A stretch of 64,000 bases of DNA, taken from assembly GCA_964036155.1 (NCBI GenBank), contig OZ038422.1:868001-932000 (forward strand), given 5' to 3'. Shown here in pieces: positions 12,268 through 26,360 of this stretch; positions within the stretch are counted from its first letter, which is position 1, and each line of letters opens with the position of its first letter. The translations under genes were made by a program, and so were the position numbers. Below the pieces are notes generated by a model. It did not search any database. It was not told the DNA's origin and saw nothing but the letters and a program-made list of their open reading frames with translations. Origin of the DNA: Diploscapter coronatus (taxonomy: Eukaryota > Nematoda > Chromadorea > Rhabditida > Rhabditidae).

Positions 12268-13996
12268 GAACTTAGTTACCTTCAAGAATCTCTAAAATAT
12301 GCGCGAACACTCTAGCCATAAAAAGCGATAGGGGAAATAGGGCGTTTGCAGCTTTGCGGGGGAGAGGAGAGCTTGAGGGAAGAAGGCTGAAAAGCTGGAG
12401 CTCTCTTCTTACTTCTTCGTCTTCTTGCAGAATTGTGCAGTATTTAAACAAATAAGGAGATTTTCTAGATGCAATGCTGAGACATAGGCTTACAAAACCA
12501 GGAAAAGTGGCCTGCGTATTTTTGAATGTGTGCTCTTTCGAGGCTAATTGTCGGAGCCGCTTTTGCCACATTTCCAGGCGGAAAATTGTCCTCCCTCGGA
12601 ACACAGGCAGATAAAAACTAAAAACTACTGCGCCTCGCGCACGACTTTTGCCGAAGCGCGAAAATTGTCAAATCCAATTTGAGCCGGAAATAAGCGAATT
12701 GATTTTCGACATCATTCATGCGCACTAAAATCGAGCATTTTCTAGAGCAATTATATCAATTATTCAATTATCCGAAAAATATGAAAAATGAAGAAAAGCA
12801 TGTCGAAAAATAAATTGTTCCAAAAATCGTCAACTATTTTGGTCCTCAGCGAAAAGACATCATTCATTTTTCAAACAGACCCGCAACGTCGAGAGACAAG
12901 TAAAACCAAAAGTAATCTCAAAAGGAGTGAGCTCTCCGACATAACTCTACACTCAAAAGAATGTTCGAAAGAATTAGAGGACGAGGGAAATAACGTGGAA
13001 ACTATGAGCGTTAGAGAAATGAGCTGGAGCACGTCAGGTAAGAGAAGTAGCGGGATTAACTAAGAGAATGAAGAGAAGACAGACAATAGGTTGAAGCTTC
13101 TGCCGAAGTGTAACGGCAAAGAGGATGAGATATTGGCGAGATAGAGAGCGCGTAAAATCTAGAGACAGTTAGACGACGAAAGATGTGAAAAGAATACGAA
13201 TGAGAATACTCTCTCGTTGAGTGATTATGAAAATTTCAGAGTTCACAGAGAAAAATACGAATGATATTTTCATCTTTCGCCGTGCCATTTTCGTTACTTC
13301 TGCCTCTTTTCCTACCCTATTTCTCAATTTTCTAACATTCCAACTTTACCTTTGCGCCTGAAACAACGAGCTTGAAAATTCTCGCCTAAAAGACAACTGT
13401 TAACTCGTGAAATATCATTTGAAAATGAGAAATATAGAGATAGAAAAATCGGCAAAATAGCGTGAAAAGTTATAGACAGGCGAAAAAATTCGCTTACATA
13501 TGTTACTTCTAGGCTTGAGGCTTGAGTCCTGACAGGAACTATTTTCTAATTCTTTAATTCTCTAACTTCCAAGAGCTATCTCTGCGTGACATGTCAAATA
13601 TCCTGACACATCCAACTTTCATGCGCTATTTCGAAAATGTGCCAAAATTCTGCTTCGTTCACCATTTCAACCAAATAACACAATGACATAACATGGAGCA
13701 ATTTGTTAAGCACCATGAACGAATTGATTGAAAAGTTCTAGTTATGAACGCCTTTATTTACAAACAGCACTCCCAACAAAAATAATCGACCTCCAAAAAT
13801 CGTATATCTTAGTACTTTGACCTAGAAACTTTGAAGATCAACATATAATATCCGTAGACTCACGAACAATTATGAGTATATAGCTTTGATCCAATCTATG
13901 ATGCAGATACACGTAACGTCAAGGAATAAATACGCAATTATGAATTATGAAAAATAGGAAAATTCGGAAAGAGGCTCTCTAAAAACACAATTCAAC

Positions 13997-14050
13997 CAGG
14001 GCTGTAAATGTTTAGACGCTCGCGCGCGCGTCTAAACATTTACAGCCCTG
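13997..14050. mobile_element. Minimal hAT palindrome, family B, with 8-bp target duplication
   Basis: 54-bp palindrome starting CAGGGCTGTAAATG and ending CATTTACAGCCCTG. It is bordered on both sides by AATTCAAC, a perfect 8-bp duplication that assigns the family to the hAT superfamily. Confidence 0.85.
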
Positions 14051-14075
14051 AATTCAACCGTAATTTCTCAAATCA

Positions 14076-14246
14076 TTACCACAAAAAATTGATGAGTATC
14101 AATGATAGTGTCCAGACAATCATGGAATTGAATGAAATGGGCGAATTTGAAAGACCTTCTTCCTCTTTGAACGCAGATTGCCGGGAGTTGTGGGCTTTTG
14201 GCATCGTCGTATCGTTCCAGCCGACGTGTACCTTGGGCCGAGCCAT
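14076..14246 (-). CDS. Possible small exon or 56-residue ORF
   Basis: Uncertain. A strong 3' splice site (GTAGTTTTAG) is followed, after a GC-richer stretch unlike its AT-rich surroundings, by an ATG opening a 56-codon frame that starts MARPKVHVGWNDTTMPK and ends at TAA (14076). A possible donor after EEE (GTCTTT) would make it a first exon, but I found no downstream exon. It lies 215 bp downstream of the cysteine-rich gene on the same strand, a distance compatible with an operon. No family recognised. Confidence 0.25.
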   Translation of the reverse strand: MARPKVHVGWNDTTMPKAHNSRQSAFKEEEGLSNSPISFNSMIVWTLSLILINFLW

Positions 14247-14460
14247 TTCTTCTAGTTCGTCCTTTCGAGCTCCGAATTTTCGACGACTAAAACTACGAAA
14301 AAGAAATAATCCTTAGAGAATTTTCCTACTAATAGTGAATGGTCTTTATTAGTTTTTAGGCTATTTTTAACTTTAATGTAACTTTCACTATTATTGGCCA
14401 GAAATAATGTGTAGAAAGAACCTATGGCAATTTTTACATATTCAGAGAATATTGAATACT

Positions 14461-15289
14461 CTAAAATCTTTTTAAGTTTAACCTTTTCCTCGGAGTGGTG
14501 GGCTCCGGAGCTATCGTAGTGGTGATTTCAGGAGTTGTCGTCCGTGTCCTACAAATATCGCATTCGCACTGTTGAACATGCTCGAATTGACAGGTGCCTG
14601 ATTCTCCTAACTGCAAGCAAATCAATCAATTGATATACTCCCCATTGTCCCCGAGATGAAGTCTGAATATGCCACTCTGCGTCTATAACCTGCGAGCGTA
14701 ACGCATAGGGAAAGATAAGATGGAGCAAAGTCAAATAGTTAGGACTCGCAGGTTATAGACGCAGAGTGGCATATGCAAGGTTCATCTCGTGGATAATGGA
14801 GAGTAAATTTAAAGAAAAAGTGAAAACATCTATATTTACCTTTCTAATATATTCGTCCTGGATATAATGATGTTCATATGATACACATCGTTTTGTATGC
14901 TTTATTATCTCCGTATTCTCACTGAAACAAAATATTCGTTTTTTAAATAAGAAAATTGAAAACCAACCCTTCCTTTTCATAGACATTCAAGCAAATTATC
15001 AATGAATCCGGGTCACGGTAGGCACATTCAATAATATCGGAGAAACAATTCGAATAAGAGGACCTAGCTTCAACACAGTAGGTACAATTCTAAAAACAAA
15101 AAAATCTTTAAATTAGCATAATTTTAAAATTCAGGCTCACTGTAATTATCACCTTCTTTTCTGAGAAATAGTATGGAGAAAAGAAAAATGAGGATGGCAA
15201 CTACAAGGAGCCAAAATTCGTACCGTTGTACTTGGATCGGGTTTATAGTGAACCGCTACCGTTAATAAACATATCGCTGCACAATCCAT
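14461..15289 (-). CDS. Small cysteine-rich, probably secreted protein
   Basis: Unrecognised nematode-type protein of 139 residues. Four exons: 15289-15224, 15089-14968, 14921-14840 and 14610-14461, with consistent phases (0, 2, 0). The start ATG lies two bases behind a GATATTTAG acceptor, so the message is probably trans-spliced. The N-terminus MDCAAICLLTVAV looks like a short signal peptide. The mature part has ten cysteines (NC.YC, SNC, EC, IIC, KRC, GTC, QCEC and DIC), enough for five disulfides. The tail is Thr/Pro-rich (RTTTPEITTTIAPEPTTP) and ends in a basic RKRLNLKRF. The third intron holds a foldback element. Function unknown; secretion is inferred from the leader and the paired cysteines. 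Confidence 0.7.
14637..14806. mobile_element. Foldback element, family J
   Basis: Arms of about 60 bp. The inner 28 bp around GCCACTCTGCGTCTATAACC are perfect inverted copies and the outer parts (CTCCCCATTGTCCCCGAGAT / ATCTCGTGGATAATGGAG) have diverged. Lies in intron 3 of the cysteine-rich gene. Confidence 0.7.
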
Positions 15290-18200
15290 ATCTAAATATC
15301 TTTGTCAAGTTCTTTGATTTCGAGACTTTAATGGTTGAGTGCATAAGACAATTAGTAAGGGATCGATAATTTATCGGCATGCCTCGAGTTCAATATTTCG
15401 CGATAGTTTATGATTTTCCAAAAGTGTTATGATGATGAGTCAGGAATTTTGTCTAATTTCATTTAAAAAATGCCTCACTTGTGTGAAAATTAGCAAGATC
15501 AAATGAAGGTAATAAATCTTGAATAGAATGATGAGTAAGGGTTCAAAGTTAAGAAATTTCCATATTTTCAAAAAGAAAAAGTAATATTCAAAGAAATGTT
15601 TCAAGAAAACCGAAATTCAAAATGAAGTTACTTTGAACTTTCAAGGTGACCGACCAAAAAGTGTTCCTTTCTTTTTCGATTTTAGAAGGTCAGAGCTAGT
15701 CTAATGGCAAAAAATAGCTATCGGAACACTCATTAACGCTGTGTGAATTGAGAAAAGGAAATTGCATCCTCATCTATTTCGATAGGAAATTCGAAAATTG
15801 GACTACTAATTAGAAAAAATGATATTGTAAAATCTGAAAATTTGACTAAATTCGAATAAAGGTATCAAAATTTACATAAATTACCCTCTAATATATATTA
15901 TAGTATAAAGTTTGAAAATAAACAAAATTTGAATGTAATAAGGAACAATATAGTTAGCATGTATGGGATAAGATTAGATGCTATATGCTTGAGTAGCGCT
16001 TTAAATCGTGAACTAAAAGAGGGGTGCTATTATATGAGAGCCATGGGATTTCTCGATTTCGCAGGTTCAATAGGTTGGTCTTCTGGTCAGAGAACTGAGA
16101 AAACGCAAATATTCATAAACGCATGAGCATTTCCGAAGGCTCTTATAAAAGCCGCACATTTGTAAGAACCGTACACGAACAAAATAGGGATGAGGTTCGG
16201 AGCTCGGTAGGTTAAACTAACGTCTTTTTTTCTAGAAATACCCTGTACGCATGCTGCTCATCATTTTGAAATCAAACATAGTCTACCTTTCCCTACTCCT
16301 ATTCTTGTATACAGTCATGTAGATTTGACAAGCGCACGGGCTTTTACAAGTAGCCTTTCCGAGCATAGAGACATGAAATTAACAAATAACTCTTAAAATG
16401 TAGAAATTCTAATAGAACTAGCAAAAAAGTATATGTATATCAAAAATTGCGAAAAGTATGCGCGCAATCAATGAAATAATTATCAATCAAACTATAATTT
16501 GCCTTATCAAAGCAATTACAGCAACTGATAGAATGAAAGTGACAATATCATGCGATTCGACCATTGTATGAGAGAACCTAGCCAATCTTTCCTCTCCCCC
16601 TTCGTTTCATTTTCAGTCCAATATAAAATCACGAAGTCTACCCCCTACCCCTCTGAGGTCGTAAAACCGCCCTGAAACCGGCCGCGAGGCTGATTTTTGG
16701 GACGTTTAGGTTGAAAATATCGGACATAAATTGGATATAAAATGGTCGCAAAACGTTCGTTTACGTCCGAAAATTGCTATATAGGTTAGGCGAACATTTG
16801 ATATACAAACTTTGCAAATCTAGGTTCAGATGATCAGAAGGAAGTTCAGAACTCTCAATTATTAAAATATTAAAAATAGTACCAATAGCATATAGTGACC
16901 GCTAAAATGGAAGTAAATTAGTGAGAGAAATATAGCGGTTGAAACAAAGATACTCCGAGAATTATGAATTCATGGCAAAACGCCATGCACATCAGCATGC
17001 GCATTTAGATCAAAACCGGGGCTAGAAATTCGTACATGAAATGCGAGATTTCGGCAGGTTTAGACGCCTATGCTTTAACATTAGGTTCGAGAAGCCTTGT
17101 GTTCAAGAACACTACGCTAATTCTATAATCAGAAAAGACAACTGACAATTGGATTTGGTGAATGGAGTTTTTTGGAAGATTTCCAGATCCACTAAAACTC
17201 TACTTATCGTAAAACTAGTATCTAAAAGTCGGTCTCAACCTCGAGAATGTTGTGAATTTATGAAAAATGACCAACTTGTCTGATATTTGAAAAGAAGGAA
17301 GAAATATCGAGCATAACCCAAGAGCCTTGTTCCTAACTGAACCACGCAATTGTTGAAACTAAATGCGAAGTATTTCAGGCTGTTTTCTTCCCAATATACT
17401 TCACCATAGGATGGGAGAAACGAAAGAAAGAATAACCTAAAATTTGACGAAGGAATGTTTGGTTCAACACAAAGATTCTTCATTTTACGGCGTTGCGCGA
17501 ATTTAAGCAAGTGGTTAAAAGTGAAATATCCCTGAAAAGTTGGAGACGAAAAGACATCCTCCTTTTCCTTAAAGAGACGTTCCTCTTGGGACATAGCCCT
17601 AGAGGCGTTAAGAAACTCGGATGTTAGGAAGAATAGTCTTGAAATTTCAGAGGTTCCAAGAAGTCATAGAAATCCAGAGACATAACAAAATTTAGAGAAA
17701 AAAGAACAACGTTTAGAAAAGAATAATGTTTTTTTAAAGCAGACAGGATTGAGAAAAATGAATGAAAATAGTGAACTACCAAAGACAAAGACATACGTAA
17801 ACTCTGCGGCAAAATAAACACTGGTGTTTTCAAATAATTTGAAGATCATGTCAAATTGGGTAGAAGATTTGGAATGCCAGCCGGTCTTTGGAGTATCTTT
17901 CAACATTGGGGGCAAAATTCGGGGAACGATTTTGGGAGCAAATGGCCCTCACGCAAACTGTCCTGCTAGTGACAAGTAACCGGATGCGCTCTGGGGCAAA
18001 GATTAATGAATCCTGGAAATAGTATGGAAAAAGAATTAGAATCTTTAGAGGACAAGTGAGGGAATATGACAATTTGAGAGGGGGAAAGAATTCGAATTTC
18101 ATATCTAGCAAATGAGAGATTTTCTGTGGCTATATATTATATGTTTGAAATTTGAGGATAATATCGAGATAAAACCGAAGTTTTCCGAGGGAGCTCAGAA

Positions 18201-21200
18201 ATGGACTTGGGCCGAGCCGAGTTCTCTGGACATAAGTCATGAATTTTATATTTGGAGAGGGATAGACAAAGGGGATAAAAGCGAGATATCGAAGCTAGAT
18301 CTGGGGTCATTAAAGACTGATACTTGTTTGAATGAGAGGGAATTAGAGAGACGTAGAAAAACTAGGGAGCTTATAAAAAGCGGACGTGGAAAAGATGCAG
18401 AACTCATAAAAACTAGAGAAAACCCACTTTTTATGGCCATATTTCGTGGGGTAAGCCTTGGAAAGTTGTACCTGGAGAGGATGGTAAATCGTATGAAATT
18501 TATGAAAATTACGTTTTAAAATACTTAAGAGATATATATTTGATTTTTTTTTCTAATACTCTAGAAAATAGCATCGGTAGGATTGAAAACTATAAAACAT
18601 TTGACTTTGATAAATTAAGAACAAACAAACAAAAGATTTTAAAATTCCATATTTTTAGATATCATTGATTTGTTCTGACTCGAAAAATTTTACAATAGAA
18701 TATTGTAAATAGTTTGGGCTTTGAAAAATTAAAATATAGGTTTAAACTATTTTTGACGTTATCTAAGACTTGGATATCTCTCAAAATAAGCGAATTTCGA
18801 AAGAATCAGATTAGACCGCTATTGTGCTTTGGATTGCATGTCAATCCAATAGCAAAAAATGAGAAAGCTGCGAATAAATAAAACTCGCTCCGGGCCGAAA
18901 TTCGAATTATTTATTCATCAATGAGCAGTTTTTTTTCGATAAAAACCCAATAAAATACGATACCATAATGAATAATGCATAAGATTTATCTCTAAAAGAT
19001 GAAGATTTTGAATATTCCAGCTAGTTTTTATCTTCATCATTATATACCACGTGTTGAAGCATAAATCTCCCGAAAAATGCCTGAAAGACGAAAAAGTTTC
19101 AACCATCTGTAGATCAAAACACTGTATTGTTGATGCCGAAATCTGGGAGGCTAGGGGAAAAGAAGAGATTTTAGGACTGTCTCTCTTTCCTTTTTGCATG
19201 CTATTTCTCCATTTTTAACCAGCAAAAATAACTTTGCACTTCCAAGATTTGGGAACCAACAATATTAAACTAAGCTTATTCACACATCCTAAAAATCTAT
19301 TTTCATGTTTGAAAACTCCAAATGCGATTAAACACTTACAAAATATTGAATAATGTGATGATGACGAAATATCACTAAAAATATGAGAAGTAGACATCAG
19401 ATTTGGAATAGTTTAAAAATTGCAGGATTTTGTAATATATATCTGATAAGATAAGTTCTAAGCGTTGTTTGAATATAAGGCTTTCTTGCTAAACCCTATT
19501 CCACTTCTCGCATTTGACTCTCTTCAATCTCCATAATATTTTTCTTACTTTATTAATCTTTTCAAATAATCATTTCCCACGCTATTTTCCCGTATCTTAC
19601 AATTTGCGCCTCTTAATCGAGCCTGGTATTTTCTTAGCATTCCAATCTCCATCTGCGCTATATACCTTAGTCTATTTTCTTTCTCCAATATCTTTCAACT
19701 CTCGTAAAATTATGTGCTATTTTCTCTAACATGTGCATTTGTTTGTAGAATCTGCATATAAGGAGAGATATGGGATATCTTGTCTTAGAGCTCTCGGCTT
19801 TTCATAGCCTATCTTTTCACGGCCGCATTTCTTCGTCTCCCTTTTGTTGGCTAGAATTTGTCGCTTAATCTCTTTAGACGAATTTATCAATTTATACAGG
19901 TTTGAAGCTAAGAATTTTATTAATGGATAATTTTCGACAAGATATTTTTTTGAAAAAATTCTATTTTTGAATAAAAATTTAGCTGAATAGATTTTTGAGG
20001 CTCGAGAATTCATTGATGGGTAATTTTTGACAGAATATTTTTATGAGATTACTTTCGAATTTTAGTGCAATCAAAACGTCTATGAAATTGGCATTAATGT
20101 TGAAATTTCTACAACTTCTTTTCTATTTTCTTAAAGCCTACATAGTTTCCGAATATAATTGCTAATAGAGTAAGATTCGAGAGTGTTTTTAACGAGATAC
20201 TTATCTGAATTGGGATTTTTTTTTTTTAATTTTGATTATAGTTAGACACCAGAAGGAACGCACTAATTCTGAAATTTTCTTTTGCATTTTCTTGAGGCCC
20301 ATATACATATTTTTCCTAAAATTGGAATAAGCTCACATTCATGGTAACGCAAATATATCTCGTTCTTTCGTTTATTTCTCCACGTCTGCTCCCAACTCGA
20401 ACCAAATGTCGCGTTAGGCAAAATGAATGAGCTGTAAAAATATAAATCTCGCTGGGTAAAAAAGCTCCCGGCAAATTTGCCTCAATTGAAATAACCTGAT
20501 TAGCCGCTTTTTCACATTCATTTGAACTCAGTTTTGATCCAGTGTTTTCTCACGTATTTTCCATTCTTGACTTGATTATTGGCAAAAGCAAGTTTGTAGT
20601 TTAACTTTGAGAAAAAAATTATTTAACTAGTCTAGATTTACTTAAATTCTAAACCAAATCTGCTCATAAAATTCTTAAAGTTCAGATTTTTAAGTACCGA
20701 TTCGAGGATATAATTGAATTATCTAGACTTTTTATTTTCTGTATTTCAGAGGCATCTTTCAAAATTCGTCTTTTTTCTTTAAATATCGATTCAGAAATAA
20801 TTGTATTTTCCACTTACCGCTTACCCCCACCACTGAAATCTCTGGCAAATGTGAAATATGGGATTATTTTGGCGCAGGAGGCAGAATTCCTTGCTTGGAC
20901 TATGTCATTTTTTGCAAAGCCGTGCCATCGGCTTTCTGGCTCTGCTCTTGTGTGTTTTGCATGGCTACTTCCTCGACAAATCCCAAGGAGAACTGAGGAT
21001 TACGACGACATTTGCTTGAATGCCTCATTTTTGCAATTCTCTTCTTAAAATAATATTGATTTTCGAAATTCGTCCAAATGTCCTTTAATTTAATTAAACA
21101 TTTAGCGCTCTATTATTCTTCAATTTGTCATATATCCATACTTTCATTCGCTTATTTATTTATGGGAATGGGAACGTCAAACCATTCTATTCAATTCCGA

Positions 21201-22027
21201 ATTTTATATCCAATTTTTAAAACGCATACAAATTTATGTCTTATCATCATATTTATATCATTTTCCAAGCCTATCGATTTACCAATTATCTCCGTTCCCC
21301 TTTATCCTTGAATTCCCTCGATACACCTCGGCTTAATGAGCGTACTCTAATTAGTGTAAATATATACAGCCCTCTTCTATTTACAGACTTTCAGTATATT
21401 CAACCCCGATGGACTATACTTAAACAATGATATATTTTTATCGAAAAATTCCCAATAAAGCTGCATCTTCAATGTGAATCACTTTACTATTCCTCCAATA
21501 GAACCTATTATTCTTCTATTTCAATATTTTATTTCTAAGAGATATGATCCAGCTCCATGACAAGCTATTATTATGCGTTCTGGGACTCTGGATGTAAGAT
21601 TTTTAGTTTAACAATTTTTAAAAGGCTGAATTTTAGGGTAGTAGCAATACTAGTGATGCGAGAGCTTTATCTATTATTGAAGGATAAAATACGTAAGATT
21701 TAAAAGCAAAAGCCTAATGATTTTGTAAATTTTTACATAAAAACTGCTTTCATTCGAAAACTGATAAAGTTATGGGTATTTTGCCCAAAATCTTGCACGA
21801 ATAAATTTCTCCTTAAAATGACAAATTGTGATGATTTCTCTCAAAAACCACAAATTTAGGCATGATTCGTCTCGCTAGAGACGAGAAAATCACATATCGC
21901 TATTTGGCATATCATGCACCTACAAGAAGACGCTTCGCTACTTTACTCCGGTAGAGATAAAACAATGTCATATTTCAAATTTTTATTATTCAATAAAAAT
22001 CTTTACCAACAATACAAATTTCTACCT
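15290..22027. other. Gene-poor region
   Basis: AT-rich, with a purine-rich plus strand around 17400-18460. No chain of exons found on either strand. One family C element (19126-19265). A stretch at 20830-21010 is GC-richer and open in all three forward frames, but has no supporting splice pattern. Confidence 0.5.
19126..19265. mobile_element. Foldback MITE, family C
   Basis: Starts TTGTTGATGCCGAAATCTGG and ends CAAGATTTGGGAACCAACAA, with GCTATTTCTCCATTTT in the right half. Five further copies are present in the window. Confidence 0.7.
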
Positions 22028-25165
<3,138 letters not shown>

Positions 25166-26360
25166 GGTCCCGCGCGAAAAATGAAGGAACAATCATCTTC
25201 AACCCACTACTTCCAAAATTTTAAAAATATCCCAACACATTTTTCCTCCTCTATTCTCCATCATTGAATGAACAAATTTAGGAGATTATTTGGGTTTTGG
25301 CACATAAGGTTAGAGAATGTAGGAGTAAAGAAACAAAAAAGTGGAGGCCTAAAATAAGGAACAAATGAAAAAATGTGAGGGCTCGAATTTCAAAGGAATA
25401 CGTCAATTACGGACTATAACTCATTTTTTCAGGGGAAAAATGGGGTTTCAAGTAATTCCGTAAAAGTATAAATATTTTAAAAATCGATATAAAATATCAC
25501 TAGAAATCAATAAATTTCTTGAATTTTATGGGCCAATGATAGAGTCTAAAATCAAATTGAGCCGCACGCAAAATCGTCTCACCAGTCTTTTCTAATAATT
25601 CTTTCTTTCTGATGATAAGGCGTTATCCCTTATCAGCGATGAAAATCACATACAAAGTGGAAGACAGAAACGACTGTTTGAACTTGCCAATCCTCAAAAA
25701 ATGATATGCTATCAGAGACAAAGACCCAACAATAATGCACAAGGAAAAATGTCAGGCGTATTTCGAAATGCATCATGATGCCATGCTCTAAACTATAAAA
25801 AGTAGGAATAAATTTATGCTATTTTGATAGAAATCGTCATTTTTCTCTCTATCAAATTTTCTGCTCGACAAAAATTCTCTGTAGCTAATTTTCTGCCGAA
25901 CAAAAGTCAAGCCCGCTCAACACAAATATCAGTTTCTATTCAACAGACCCTCCCAAAAATGATCATTTATTAGGTCCGAAGTCGAGAAGGTCGGACCTAA
26001 CTAAAATATTGGGTTTTCTGTGCATGTTTGGTGAGAAGTTTCATTGTGAGATTTGGGGATCGAGGGTCGGTTTTGGTAAAGTTAGCCTTTTGAGGATAAA
26101 AAGTGCCATTTTCTTAGATTTCAGTCCTACAAAAGTCTCGGTTTGGTTCAACAGAAATATGAAAAATATCGAGTTTTACTATAAAATAACTTTATTCATT
26201 TCGAAAAATGATAACCTCAACAATTTAAAGAAAGCATTATACTTGTAATGGATATGATATTGAGAATAATTGATGTGATTATTGTGCAAGAATTCGGCAG
26301 GGAATGGCTGGTTTCGTGAAATCAAGTAAACCGCAGGGCGAATATGCGAGATTTCGGAAA
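25166..26360. other. Intergenic, sgk-1 promoter side
   Basis: AT-rich, no exon seen. Contains the region upstream of the sgk-1 start and the 3' UTR of the intermediate filament gene. Confidence 0.5.

Larger units (their letters stand above)
7113..14075. other. Seven-kb gene-poor region
   Basis: No gene I can support. Contents: AT-rich sequence; a strongly pyrimidine-rich block at about 8320-8720; foldback elements described separately; an alternating CG tract at about 11714-11730; a GA-rich block near 11940-11955; and A-rich sequence towards 13400. The open frames here are random-looking, with poor splice context. The right part would include any promoter-distal sequence of the transporter gene. 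Confidence 0.5.

Noticed and set aside
12272..12604. 110-codon minus-strand frame
   Set aside because: No motif, no acceptor before the start, and it abuts the palindrome; looks random.
18112..18519. 135-codon forward frame with charged residues
   Set aside because: Lies in a purine-rich strand that naturally yields Glu/Arg/Lys codons; no splice context or family match.
20851..21048. GC-richer stretch with open frames, one of them resembling a leader peptide (LALLLCVLHGYF)
   Set aside because: Three forward frames are open at once and none has supporting splice sites; too weak to list.
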